Shown: positions 54,958 through 62,057 of the stretch, piece after piece
Position numbering within the stretch: the first letter of the stretch is position 1
Layout: the number at the start of each line of letters is the position of its first letter
From: Cytophagaceae bacterium
GTDB lineage: Bacteria; Bacteroidota; Bacteroidia; Cytophagales; Spirosomataceae
Direction of reading: 5' to 3'
Assembly (NCBI GenBank): GCA_027488335.1
Contig: JAIYBU010000169.1
Span: forward strand, 1 to 62,057
DNA length: 62,057 bases
Translations under genes and position numbers: made by a program
The notes under the pieces: model-generated
Databases searched by the model: none
What the model was told of the DNA's origin: nothing
What the model saw: only the letters and a program-made list of their open reading frames with translations

Positions 54958-55116
54958 TGAGTTAATTCACTTGTCTCATTTTAATTGTAATACGCATGAG
55001 ATAATTTAGTTGAACAAATACTCTAAGTTCTAATATGTTGCAGATATTACAAACTAAATATCTGTTCGATTTTTGGGATTTTCTATGCCTTCAAATCTTG
55101 TTATTTACAATTCAAT

Positions 55117-55160
55117 TTTCATAAAAAGGTTATAAATACATTAATAACCTTTTTATGAAA
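55117..55160. terminator. Bidirectional terminator between two LytTR genes
   Basis: A perfect 17-bp stem (55117-55133 with 55144-55160, TTTCATAAAAAGGTTAT) and a 10-base loop, with T/A-rich flanks on both sides. Confidence 0.85.
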
Positions 55161-55166
55161 TTATTT

Positions 55167-55919
55167 TTAAGAATTTAAGTGTTTTTCAATTGTTTTTTTG
55201 TATATCCTTCCTATCGGTATTTCCATTTCATTAATAACAACGGTGTTTTTATTGATTTTTTGGATTTTACTTTTAGCGATGATATAGGATTTATGAATTC
55301 GTATAAACTCCTTTGAGGGAAGAATCGTTTCAATTTTTTTCATCCTATTATAGGAAACAAGTCTACCTGTTTTAGTAAAGAAGCTGATGTACTCTTTTAA
55401 ACCTTCTATATAATAAATATCATCAAAATATACTTTAATTATATTTTTACCAGTTTTAACAAAAATAGACTTTACGGCGTCAGAGGTTTCGTCAATGATT
55501 TCTATTTCTGTATTAGTTTTAAATATGGCATCTATCTGTATAGCCTTAATTACCTTAAGTACAGATTGGTAAAACCGGTCAAAAATAATTGGTTTTAATA
55601 AATAATCAATAGCATCCACGTCGAATGCTTTAGAGGCATATTCAGGATATCCAGTAGTAAAGACTATATATGGTTGTCCGATTTTAAAAGACTTATTGTT
55701 CTTTTTCTTAAGGTATTTTGCAAACTCGACCCCTGTCATTACAGGTAAGTTTATATCCAAAAAAATCAAATCTATTTCTCTATTTATTATCCAATATTCG
55801 GCAGACTTTACATCTTTACATGTTGCGACCAATTCAATAGAAGGGATTCTTGATATATATCTTTCTATAATATTCTGAGCAAAAATCTCATCTTCAACAA
55901 TTAAACACTTCAGTTTCAT
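55167..55919 (-). CDS. LytTR-type response regulator
   Basis: About 250 residues from the ATG at 55919 (an ATG six codons earlier, 55937, is also in frame but MKLKCLIVEDE is the usual beginning). The receiver domain (1-125) has E9/D10, phospho-acceptor D55 in IFLDINLPVMTG, the Thr/Tyr switch region VFTTGYPEYASKAF and K in DYLLKPI. The LytTR domain (about 150-248) has DDIYYIEGLKEYISFFT, FIRIHKSYIIAKSKI and IPIGRIYKKTI. Its cognate kinase would normally be a LytS/7TM type, but the nearest is the large hybrid kinase encoded divergently. Codons are AT-rich. Confidence 0.9.
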   Translation of the reverse strand: MKLKCLIVEDEIFAQNIIERYISRIPSIELVATCKDVKSAEYWIINREIDLIFLDINLPVMTGVEFAKYLKKKNNKSFKIGQPYIVFTTGYPEYASKAFDVDAIDYLLKPIIFDRFYQSVLKVIKAIQIDAIFKTNTEIEIIDETSDAVKSIFVKTGKNIIKVYFDDIYYIEGLKEYISFFTKTGRLVSYNRMKKIETILPSKEFIRIHKSYIIAKSKIQKINKNTVVINEMEIPIGRIYKKTIEKHLNS

Positions 55920-55937
55920 AGAATTCAGTTTGGGCAA

Positions 55938-56350
55938 GTTAAATCACAAAAATGTGGTTTATACTTAACTCACGAAAAGTATGAAGCTACTACTTGTAAA
56001 TTATCTTTTCTTAAAATTTCTATTAATGCCCATTTATTTTCAACCAACGAATTCCTTATTTAGTAATTCGTTGAAAAATGAGAATAAATATAGTTTACTT
56101 TTTGACATTTCATTTTTGTATTTCTAATATTTGTACTTATTCAGAAGTCAAAAAACAAATAGCTGTTACGATTACTGTTTTTTAAAAACGTCAAAATTGC
56201 ATAATTTTATTATTTGGTTACAATGCTCAAATTACCATTAAAAGATTATTGAATACATTTCGTCGATATTTTATAGTACTTTTGTTACATCATGCACACT
56301 ATTCCGTACTACATTGACACTAATATTCTTAAATATGTTCTCTTTTAATT
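55938..56350. promoter_or_regulatory. Divergent intergenic region between LytTR regulator and hybrid kinase
   Basis: 413 bases without a gene. It holds a -7 match for the kinase (TACTTTTG at 56277-56284) and CACAAAAATGTG (55947-55958), a small palindrome close to the regulator gene start that might be an operator. Nothing else is seen. Confidence 0.4.
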
Positions 56351-59062
56351 ATGACTCCTTACTTAAAAAACTACTTTGATAAATTTAAAACCATTTTCAT
56401 AAATCTTTCTCACGATGTTAATTTTGAAAATCAATGTAAGCGATTAGAAGAAAATGTCGAGGATTTATTTTGTGTTATTAACAAAAATGGTAGGGTAAAA
56501 TTTATATCCTCGTGTGCCATGAGACTATTGGGGTATGAAATTAATACCAAATTGAAGAGCATATTTTTTGAAATGTATGGCTCTTTTATAAAAAAGCTAT
56601 TTTCAACAAAAAGTAATATTGAAATCCAAAACTCATCTTTTGTGGAGTTTCCTATAAAAAATATTCATGGAACTTATATCTGGTTAAGACTAAACATGAA
56701 TATAACTAAAATAGAAGATGAGTATTTAGTTATAATTACAGCAAATGATGTTAGTAAAAAACGTCATTTGCTGGAAGAAGTTGATGAAAAAACTTTTTTT
56801 TCTACGAGTTTAGTAGAAAACCTCAAAGTAGGAATTTTAATGGAAGATTCTCGTCGGAAAATAGTTCTGGCCAACCAAACACTAATTTCGATATTTAACT
56901 TCGAAATTACTCCTGAGCAAATGATTGGTATTAATTATGCTGACTACCTTGAAATTATTAAAGACTTATTTGAATGTCCTGATAGCTTTAAAAAATCAAC
57001 AAATGACATTGTTAATAATAACGTAGAAGTATTAAATGAAATATTAAACTTGAAAGATGGAAGAGTAATCGAACGAAGCTATTTTCCTTTCAAGAATAGA
57101 AATGGCTCTGCTTTTAGTATTTGGATGTACAACGATGCAACCGAGTATCACCGCATATTCGATTTTATCAAAGAAAGTGAGAATAAATACAGGGGTATTT
57201 TTGAAAATATACAATTAGGAGTAGTTGAAGTTGATAAAAATGGAGTGATTCAAATGCCTTCTGAAATTTTCTGTAAAATGGTTGAATACACAGAGGCTGA
57301 GTTAATCGGGGAGAACATTAATAAATTTATGATTTTGGGTGAAAAAAGAAATAGTTTATCTAAATTATTAGACTCTAAGCCTAATTATAGTCCTGAATTG
57401 CAATTGAATAAACGTAGCGGCGAAAAAATTTGGACCTTAGTAAATGTATCTCCAATATACAATCAATATAAATATTTATCGGGCAATGTATTATTATTTT
57501 ATGACATCACCGAACGAAAAGTATTGGAAGAATCTTTGAAACAAGTTAACCTATCTGTTAAAAAAGCAGAAGAAGAGGAAAAATTATTTCTGGCAAGTAT
57601 GACTCACGAGTTAAAGACTCCAATTAATGCCATACTTGGCATGAGTGATTTATTGAAATTAACCAATATAGACCAAGAGCAAATGGGATATATTGAAATA
57701 TTAGAAACCTCAACAAAGTATCTTCAAAAACTTGTATCTGATATATTAGATATTTCTAAGATTGAGTCTGGGAATGTAGAAATAAAAGTTTCAAAATTCA
57801 ATTTGTTAAACTTTCTTTTGGAAATTGTCAATGCCTTTGAATATAGTCTATCAAAGAATGGGATTAAATTTGAAATGAATTTCGATTTTAAACCAAATTT
57901 GGAAGTAATAGCAGACAAGGTGATTCTCCAACAAATCTTGTATAATTTACTCTCAAATGCTGAAAAATTTACATTTCAAGGCAGCATAACTTTAGGTGTT
58001 GCTCATGAAGACCTATCCGATAATCAAATTAAGTTAAAGTTTAAAATATCTGACACTGGAATTGGAATAGATGAAGACATGAAAGAGGTGATTTTTGAAA
58101 AATTCAAGCAATTACCTTCTATTAAGCAACATAAATCACAAGGCTCTGGATTAGGCCTTAATATTGTTAAACAGTTGTTAAAATTACAAAACAGTACAAT
58201 TGAAGTAGACAGTACGAAGGGAAAAGGGTCAACTTTTTCCTTTGATTTAGTTGTTGAGAAGAGTGGAGTTCCATCAAATTTAATAAAATCAACCTCAAAT
58301 ATCAATACGAATACTCACTTCAACTACTTGAAGATTTTAGTTGTTGAGGATAATGAACTCAATCAGCAATATGTAACTAAAGTTTTGGATAAGTGGTCGG
58401 TACGGTTTGAAATTGTATCATCTGGAGAAGAGGCTTTACGTAAATTTAGTGAGACTAAATTCGATTTAATATTAATGGACTTACAACTGCCTGGTATTAC
58501 TGGACTCCAAACAGCTTCTAAGCTCCGAGAGATGTATCAAGACAACTTATTCACAATTATTGCTATGACTGCCGTAGTTACTTCTAATATAGAAATTGAA
58601 ATACTTAATAATGGGATGAATGATATCATAAGAAAACCATTTTCGATTGCAGATTTATATGAAAAAATATCTATATACTTTAATGAAGATAAACATAACC
58701 AACAAAATGAACTACAATTATACCAAAAGCTCGACACCACGTTTTTAAATCAATTTTATGAAAACGATAAAGACTTTATGCTTAGCGTTTTTGAAAATTT
58801 TCAGGCTAATTATATCGTAGAATTAAAATCTATCCTTCAGAATATTAACGTTCTTACACCAAACGAAATAAAAACGAAACTACATAGCATAAAACCCGCT
58901 TTTAAAATGGTTGGATTGACCTCTGCAGAAAAAGATATAGAATTTATACTTTTATCACATAATAAGCTTTCTGATATTACGACACGCCTTTTCCCTAATT
59001 GGAGAGTTTCTGAAATAGAAAATACTGTTAATATTCAAATACAAATGTTAAAAGAAGAATAA
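56351..59062 (+). CDS. Cytoplasmic hybrid histidine kinase (PAS-PAS-PAS-HK-REC-HPt)
   Basis: 903 residues without a signal peptide or membrane helix. Three PAS-like domains (about 30-130, 145-265 and 275-395) precede HisKA with H419 in ASMTHELKTPINAIL and HATPase_c (N-box ILYNLLSNAEKFTF, DTGIGIDEDM, GSGLGLNIVKQLL). A receiver domain has D710 in LILMDLQLPGITG and Lys in IIRKPFSI. The last ~100 residues are an HPt-like helical bundle with H845 in TKLHSIKPAFKMVGL. So all steps of a phosphorelay up to the final regulator sit in one soluble protein. The divergent LytTR regulator is a candidate output by position only. Codons are AT-rich. Confidence 0.9.
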   Translation: MTPYLKNYFDKFKTIFINLSHDVNFENQCKRLEENVEDLFCVINKNGRVKFISSCAMRLLGYEINTKLKSIFFEMYGSFIKKLFSTKSNIEIQNSSFVEFPIKNIHGTYIWLRLNMNITKIEDEYLVIITANDVSKKRHLLEEVDEKTFFSTSLVENLKVGILMEDSRRKIVLANQTLISIFNFEITPEQMIGINYADYLEIIKDLFECPDSFKKSTNDIVNNNVEVLNEILNLKDGRVIERSYFPFKNRNGSAFSIWMYNDATEYHRIFDFIKESENKYRGIFENIQLGVVEVDKNGVIQMPSEIFCKMVEYTEAELIGENINKFMILGEKRNSLSKLLDSKPNYSPELQLNKRSGEKIWTLVNVSPIYNQYKYLSGNVLLFYDITERKVLEESLKQVNLSVKKAEEEEKLFLASMTHELKTPINAILGMSDLLKLTNIDQEQMGYIEILETSTKYLQKLVSDILDISKIESGNVEIKVSKFNLLNFLLEIVNAFEYSLSKNGIKFEMNFDFKPNLEVIADKVILQQILYNLLSNAEKFTFQGSITLGVAHEDLSDNQIKLKFKISDTGIGIDEDMKEVIFEKFKQLPSIKQHKSQGSGLGLNIVKQLLKLQNSTIEVDSTKGKGSTFSFDLVVEKSGVPSNLIKSTSNINTNTHFNYLKILVVEDNELNQQYVTKVLDKWSVRFEIVSSGEEALRKFSETKFDLILMDLQLPGITGLQTASKLREMYQDNLFTIIAMTAVVTSNIEIEILNNGMNDIIRKPFSIADLYEKISIYFNEDKHNQQNELQLYQKLDTTFLNQFYENDKDFMLSVFENFQANYIVELKSILQNINVLTPNEIKTKLHSIKPAFKMVGLTSAEKDIEFILLSHNKLSDITTRLFPNWRVSEIENTVNIQIQMLKEE

Positions 59063-59335
59063 AGTTGATAGAAATATAATTTTCATGGTGTGAAAAAGAT
59101 TATTTTAAGACAAAGTGTAATCCAACCCAATAATCTAAATTAGGTAATATGGCAAAAAATCGTTGGTGCTTTTGAATACAGATTCAACGATAATGAATTC
59201 TTATAAAATGGCAATAGGTGCTAATACATAATTAAGAATATAACTTATTGATTATTAGTAAATTGTGTTATTTTTACGGTATAGATAAATTAATCTTAAT
59301 ACTTAAACTGATGTATAGAATTGCACAAAATTTGT

Positions 59336-60292
59336 TTATTTACACGTTGTTTTTTTATGAAAGTAATACCTTAGCCTCAAGCTCGTAGTCCAATAAGAAT
59401 CATTGCCATTATTGCCACGTTCTGGAAATGGGTTAGGGTAACCAATAGTTGGAGGTAGATTTGCACCATTGCCTGCAAAAGTAGGAAAGCCCTGCCGATT
59501 GCTTATTTCGTTGAATTTTCCAGCTCTATCCTGACCAGCCTGAGCCGCTATTCGTTCTGTACTTCTGTTTTCTAATACATTACTTGAGTTAGTGTATGGG
59601 CTATTAATAATATCATCAAGATTATCGGTAAATGTTGCTCGGTAAGAAACTTCTGCGACTAAATCGAGTTTTGGATTGAGTTTTTTCCTGATTCCGATGC
59701 CAATCGGAATACTGAAATCTAATTTTGAGTTGATTTGAGAAATATTAATGTTTGTCCATTCTCCCTTGCTATTTGTTGACATATTATATTTTTCTCGGGC
59801 CATTGGCTGGTTTATGAAAAGATTGATACCCGAAAATAAATAGGGTGTCTGGTCTGGTCGATTTGAAGTTCGACTACTAAAACCATTGTTAAGATTTACG
59901 ATACCGATAAAAGACAACTCTTTTATGTCGTTTCTAAAATGAAGGTTTCTAAGAAATTGCAAATCAAAAGCGTCAGAAGTAGGCTTCGAATTCATGTTAT
60001 TTTTGGCAAAAACAAAATCATCGCCTGCGATTCTGACCCAAGTAAAGCCTGTTCTTAGAGAAAACATTGGAGAAAAATGCCAAGTTAAATTAGAAGAAAT
60101 ATTCCAGCGAACAGTGGAAGTGAATGAATATAAATTATTGGTAGGGTAGATGTCACCAAAATACTGTGCCGTACCAGCCCCTAAATCTACTGAGAGGGTT
60201 TTGTTGAATCGTTCCCATGGTGATTTATATCGACCTTGCCCAAGGCAATTAATTTGGGCAAGCATCAGCATCAATACAAGTGTTTTTTTCAC
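59336..60292 (-). CDS. DUF6089-type outer-membrane beta-barrel protein
   Basis: About 318 residues from a GTG at 60292, which gives the signal peptide (M)KKTLVLMLMLAQINCLGQ. The frame is open to 60355, but those 21 codons lie across a hairpin. LSVDLGAGTAQYFGDIYP is the typical start of DUF6089 proteins, followed by alternating strands (WHFSPMFSLRTGFTWVRIAGD, LDLVAEVSYRATFTDNL) and an ending YWTTSLRLRYYFHKK with a C-terminal aromatic. It is presumably an eight-strand porin-like or PG-associated outer-membrane protein. Its neighbour upstream is a T9SS-secreted adhesin, and small beta-barrels often accompany such surface proteins. Confidence 0.82.
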   Translation of the reverse strand: MKKTLVLMLMLAQINCLGQGRYKSPWERFNKTLSVDLGAGTAQYFGDIYPTNNLYSFTSTVRWNISSNLTWHFSPMFSLRTGFTWVRIAGDDFVFAKNNMNSKPTSDAFDLQFLRNLHFRNDIKELSFIGIVNLNNGFSSRTSNRPDQTPYLFSGINLFINQPMAREKYNMSTNSKGEWTNINISQINSKLDFSIPIGIGIRKKLNPKLDLVAEVSYRATFTDNLDDIINSPYTNSSNVLENRSTERIAAQAGQDRAGKFNEISNRQGFPTFAGNGANLPPTIGYPNPFPERGNNGNDSYWTTSLRLRYYFHKKTTCK

Positions 60293-60320
60293 GTGGTTAC
60301 TTTTTATGAGATTTCTAAAC

Positions 60321-60360
60321 TTCTGTTGGTAAGATTTAGAAAAATAACTTACCAACAGAA
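60321..60360 (-). terminator. Hairpin after the adhesin gene
   Basis: A perfect 13-bp stem (TTCTGTTGGTAAG at 60321-60333, CTTACCAACAGAA at 60348-60360). It lies between the adhesin stop (60449) and the DUF6089 GTG start. There is no long T-tail, so it may attenuate rather than end transcription. Confidence 0.5.
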
Positions 60361-60448
60361 ATATAAACTTAGCCGAGATTTGTGTTTACTGAATACTTAT
60401 GCAAGTATCGAGCAAAATCAATAATTCATATTTGTTTCATAGGTTAAA

Positions 60449-62057
60449 TTATTGTGCTACAACTTTCATTACACATCTATGCCCGTCGTCACCTACGATT
60501 ACTAAATAATTAATATTGCGGAGCAAAGTTTCAGATTTGATTTTATACACATTACCTCCATTCAAGGAACTATCAAAGCCTAATTCTTGCCCAATTGTAT
60601 CATAAAATTTGATTTCTTTTGCTTTAATATTTCGGAAATAGACGTTGAAGTCTATACGATTCGGAACTGGATTTGGGAATGAAACACAATAAGGAGTCTT
60701 ATCAAATTCAACTTCTTTAGGGTCGAGTGCTTTTCTTGTGCCATCTTTATCAACATATACGATTCGATAGCAATTAATGCCTCCATTCGGGAAATTATCA
60801 ATAAATTCATAAGCACTTCCTATGTTTTTACTTAAAACTTGACCGATTTCTACAAAGTTTTTGCAATCTGAACTTCTTTCAATGATATAATAATTTCCTT
60901 GAACTTCAAGGTTAGATTGCCACGTTATAGAGACAGATTTTTCATCTTTTTTATTGACATCAAATTGAATTGTAGTCATGTATTTATTGGCAGTTGCACC
61001 AATTTCCGAGAACTCATTAAGGTCAAATTGTAGGTAGAAACTTTCATTGGTAAAGGCTTGGCCAAGGATATTTTTATACAAAACTTTGCTAATGCCCTCT
61101 TTGAAATTATCGTTATCTTCAAAACTACAGTTCTCTCTTACACCATCATAATGCACAATATTGAAATCATTGATGGTGAGCGAAGGCAATTCAGTTGCTT
61201 TTTTATAGTCGTTCAATTCATTGTTGAGAAAATATAATCTTACAGAAACAGCAATATCAAACGAATCTTTAACCGAGCTGTTTATGTCAAAATATCTACT
61301 CATCAAGCGTGTCCCGAAGCCAGTGGTAGGTATTTTTTCCTTGCCATTTCCATAATGTCTGATTTTTAGTCTTACTTTTCCCAAATTCAGCCCATTCGGA
61401 TTTATTGAAGCATATAATCTGCCATAATTATCGTATAGGTTAAACCATTTATTTCCACTAACAGAGTCGGCAACAGCCTCTAAACAGTCAATGTTACCTA
61501 CTATAAATAGGGCAGGGTCTTCATCATCTTCGTCATATTTTTGGATTGTGCCACCAGTAATGTCAAATTTACCGTCGCCATTACCTAAAATGTGGTCATC
61601 AGTAGGCGAGTTTATTTTTCCTCCAATATCATTATAGGGGTTTTTATCATAGCGACTATCATTATCTTGGTTGATGCTAAGTTCTCCTTCTTTGTCAAGG
61701 GTGGCTCTGAAAATTTCCGATTTATTGATATAAGAACCCTCAGCCGTCTGTGGTTTTATTTTTAGAAGAATCTCAAATTTAGTGCTATCTCCACCCGCTA
61801 AGCTATCAATTTTGGTCACTGCATTGGTATCAATCGAAATTATTCTGTTGTTTGCAATAAGAGTATCAATTGATAAACTCCAACGTTGATTGATATTAGT
61901 AGATTTTATGAGCATAGTACCCTTTGGTACGTAATCTATTACCTCAATATTATAAGCTTTTTGATTTTTACATTGGTTGAATACAGTAATTTCAAATCGA
62001 GTAGAGTCGTTTGGTAAATAGACAGCGGTTACTGGACTTGATAATAATCGTTTACGA
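60449..62057 (-). CDS. T9SS-secreted DUF11-type surface protein, C-terminal part
   Basis: The frame is open through the right window edge; at least 535 residues are visible. The edge region FEITVFNQCKNQKAYNIEV-IDYVPKGT matches a DUF11 repeat as found in large surface adhesins. Further on are Asp-rich, possibly Ca-binding segments (INQDNDSRYDKNPYND, GNGDGKFD). The C-terminus (about the last 80 residues) is a Por/T9SS sorting domain: CVSFPNPVPNRIDFNV, KEIKFYDTIGQELG and LLRNINYLVIVGDDGHRCVMKVVAQ. It should cross the outer membrane through the type IX system and be attached or released. The ligand is unknown. Confidence 0.8.
   Translation of the reverse strand, partial: RKRLLSSPVTAVYLPNDSTRFEITVFNQCKNQKAYNIEVIDYVPKGTMLIKSTNINQRWSLSIDTLIANNRIISIDTNAVTKIDSLAGGDSTKFEILLKIKPQTAEGSYINKSEIFRATLDKEGELSINQDNDSRYDKNPYNDIGGKINSPTDDHILGNGDGKFDITGGTIQKYDEDDEDPALFIVGNIDCLEAVADSVSGNKWFNLYDNYGRLYASINPNGLNLGKVRLKIRHYGNGKEKIPTTGFGTRLMSRYFDINSSVKDSFDIAVSVRLYFLNNELNDYKKATELPSLTINDFNIVHYDGVRENCSFEDNDNFKEGISKVLYKNILGQAFTNESFYLQFDLNEFSEIGATANKYMTTIQFDVNKKDEKSVSITWQSNLEVQGNYYIIERSSDCKNFVEIGQVLSKNIGSAYEFIDNFPNGGINCYRIVYVDKDGTRKALDPKEVEFDKTPYCVSFPNPVPNRIDFNVYFRNIKAKEIKFYDTIGQELGFDSSLNGGNVYKIKSETLLRNINYLVIVGDDGHRCVMKVVAQ

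Noticed and set aside
1..62057. CRISPR array, rRNA or tRNA genes
   Set aside because: No regularly spaced direct repeats and no cloverleaf with a T-arm GTTCRA motif or CCA-type end were seen in any gap.

Overview
The window reads as chromosome of a Bacteroidota bacterium, most likely order Cytophagales (Emticicia/Arcicella/Leadbetterella-like). The grounds are a SusC/SusD pair, a type IX secretion tail on a surface protein, several Bacteroidota -7 promoter boxes (TAnnTTTG) in place of sigma70 hexamers, almost no Shine-Dalgarno sequences, many MKK-type signal peptides and an AT-rich base composition. No species is claimed.

Layout. 1-6.8 kb: the end of an FMN/3Fe-4S glutamate synthase-domain protein, a possible 29-residue membrane peptide, a coupled 7TM histidine kinase/LuxR-type regulator pair, a SpmA/SpmB-like membrane protein, a D-Ala-D-Ala dipeptidase and a stand-alone LytTR regulator. 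7-10.7 kb: pheS, a TrmH-type RNA methyltransferase and an orphan McrB-like GTPase. 10.7-12.4 kb: a non-coding stretch. 12.4-18.3 kb: a SusC-SusD-lipoprotein uptake operon. 18.3-21.5 kb: a heme c/copper monooxygenase convergent with a redoxin-PhoD pair. 21.7-32.9 kb: a DUF3127 protein, lysA, two S9 peptidases, a sulfatase, a MocA-type oxidoreductase and an aldehyde dehydrogenase. 33.1-45.7 kb: a membrane MutS-like ATPase, a coupled operon of a hypothetical protein, a PuuD-like amidotransferase and a HopJ-family protein, an iron alcohol dehydrogenase, a zinc peptidase, rfaE2, a flippase-like protein, panD, a DUF5916 outer-membrane protein and a GMC oxidoreductase pair. 45.8-59.1 kb: a more AT-rich accessory region with long gene-free stretches, a decayed transposase, two alpha/beta hydrolases and four unusual signalling proteins. 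59.3-62.1 kb: a DUF6089-type outer-membrane protein and the end of a T9SS-secreted adhesin.

How the genes work together. The uptake operon, peptidases, sulfatase, esterases and MocA-type enzyme suit a heterotroph feeding on polymers, but no glycoside hydrolase lies by the Sus pair, so its substrate cannot be read. The redoxin and the heme/copper protein look like two halves of a protein that is fused in other phyla.

The strongest unusual theme is short GC-rich palindromic elements between and inside genes. One adds about 21 residues in frame to the PuuD-like enzyme next to its catalytic His. One supplies the 5' coding end of the redoxin gene. One overlaps the stop codons of pheS and the methyltransferase. 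Fragments sit inside the dead transposase, where removing them restores frame. A separate oddity is the MutS-like ATPase, whose Walker B acidic residues are replaced by a length-preserving run of 20 T.
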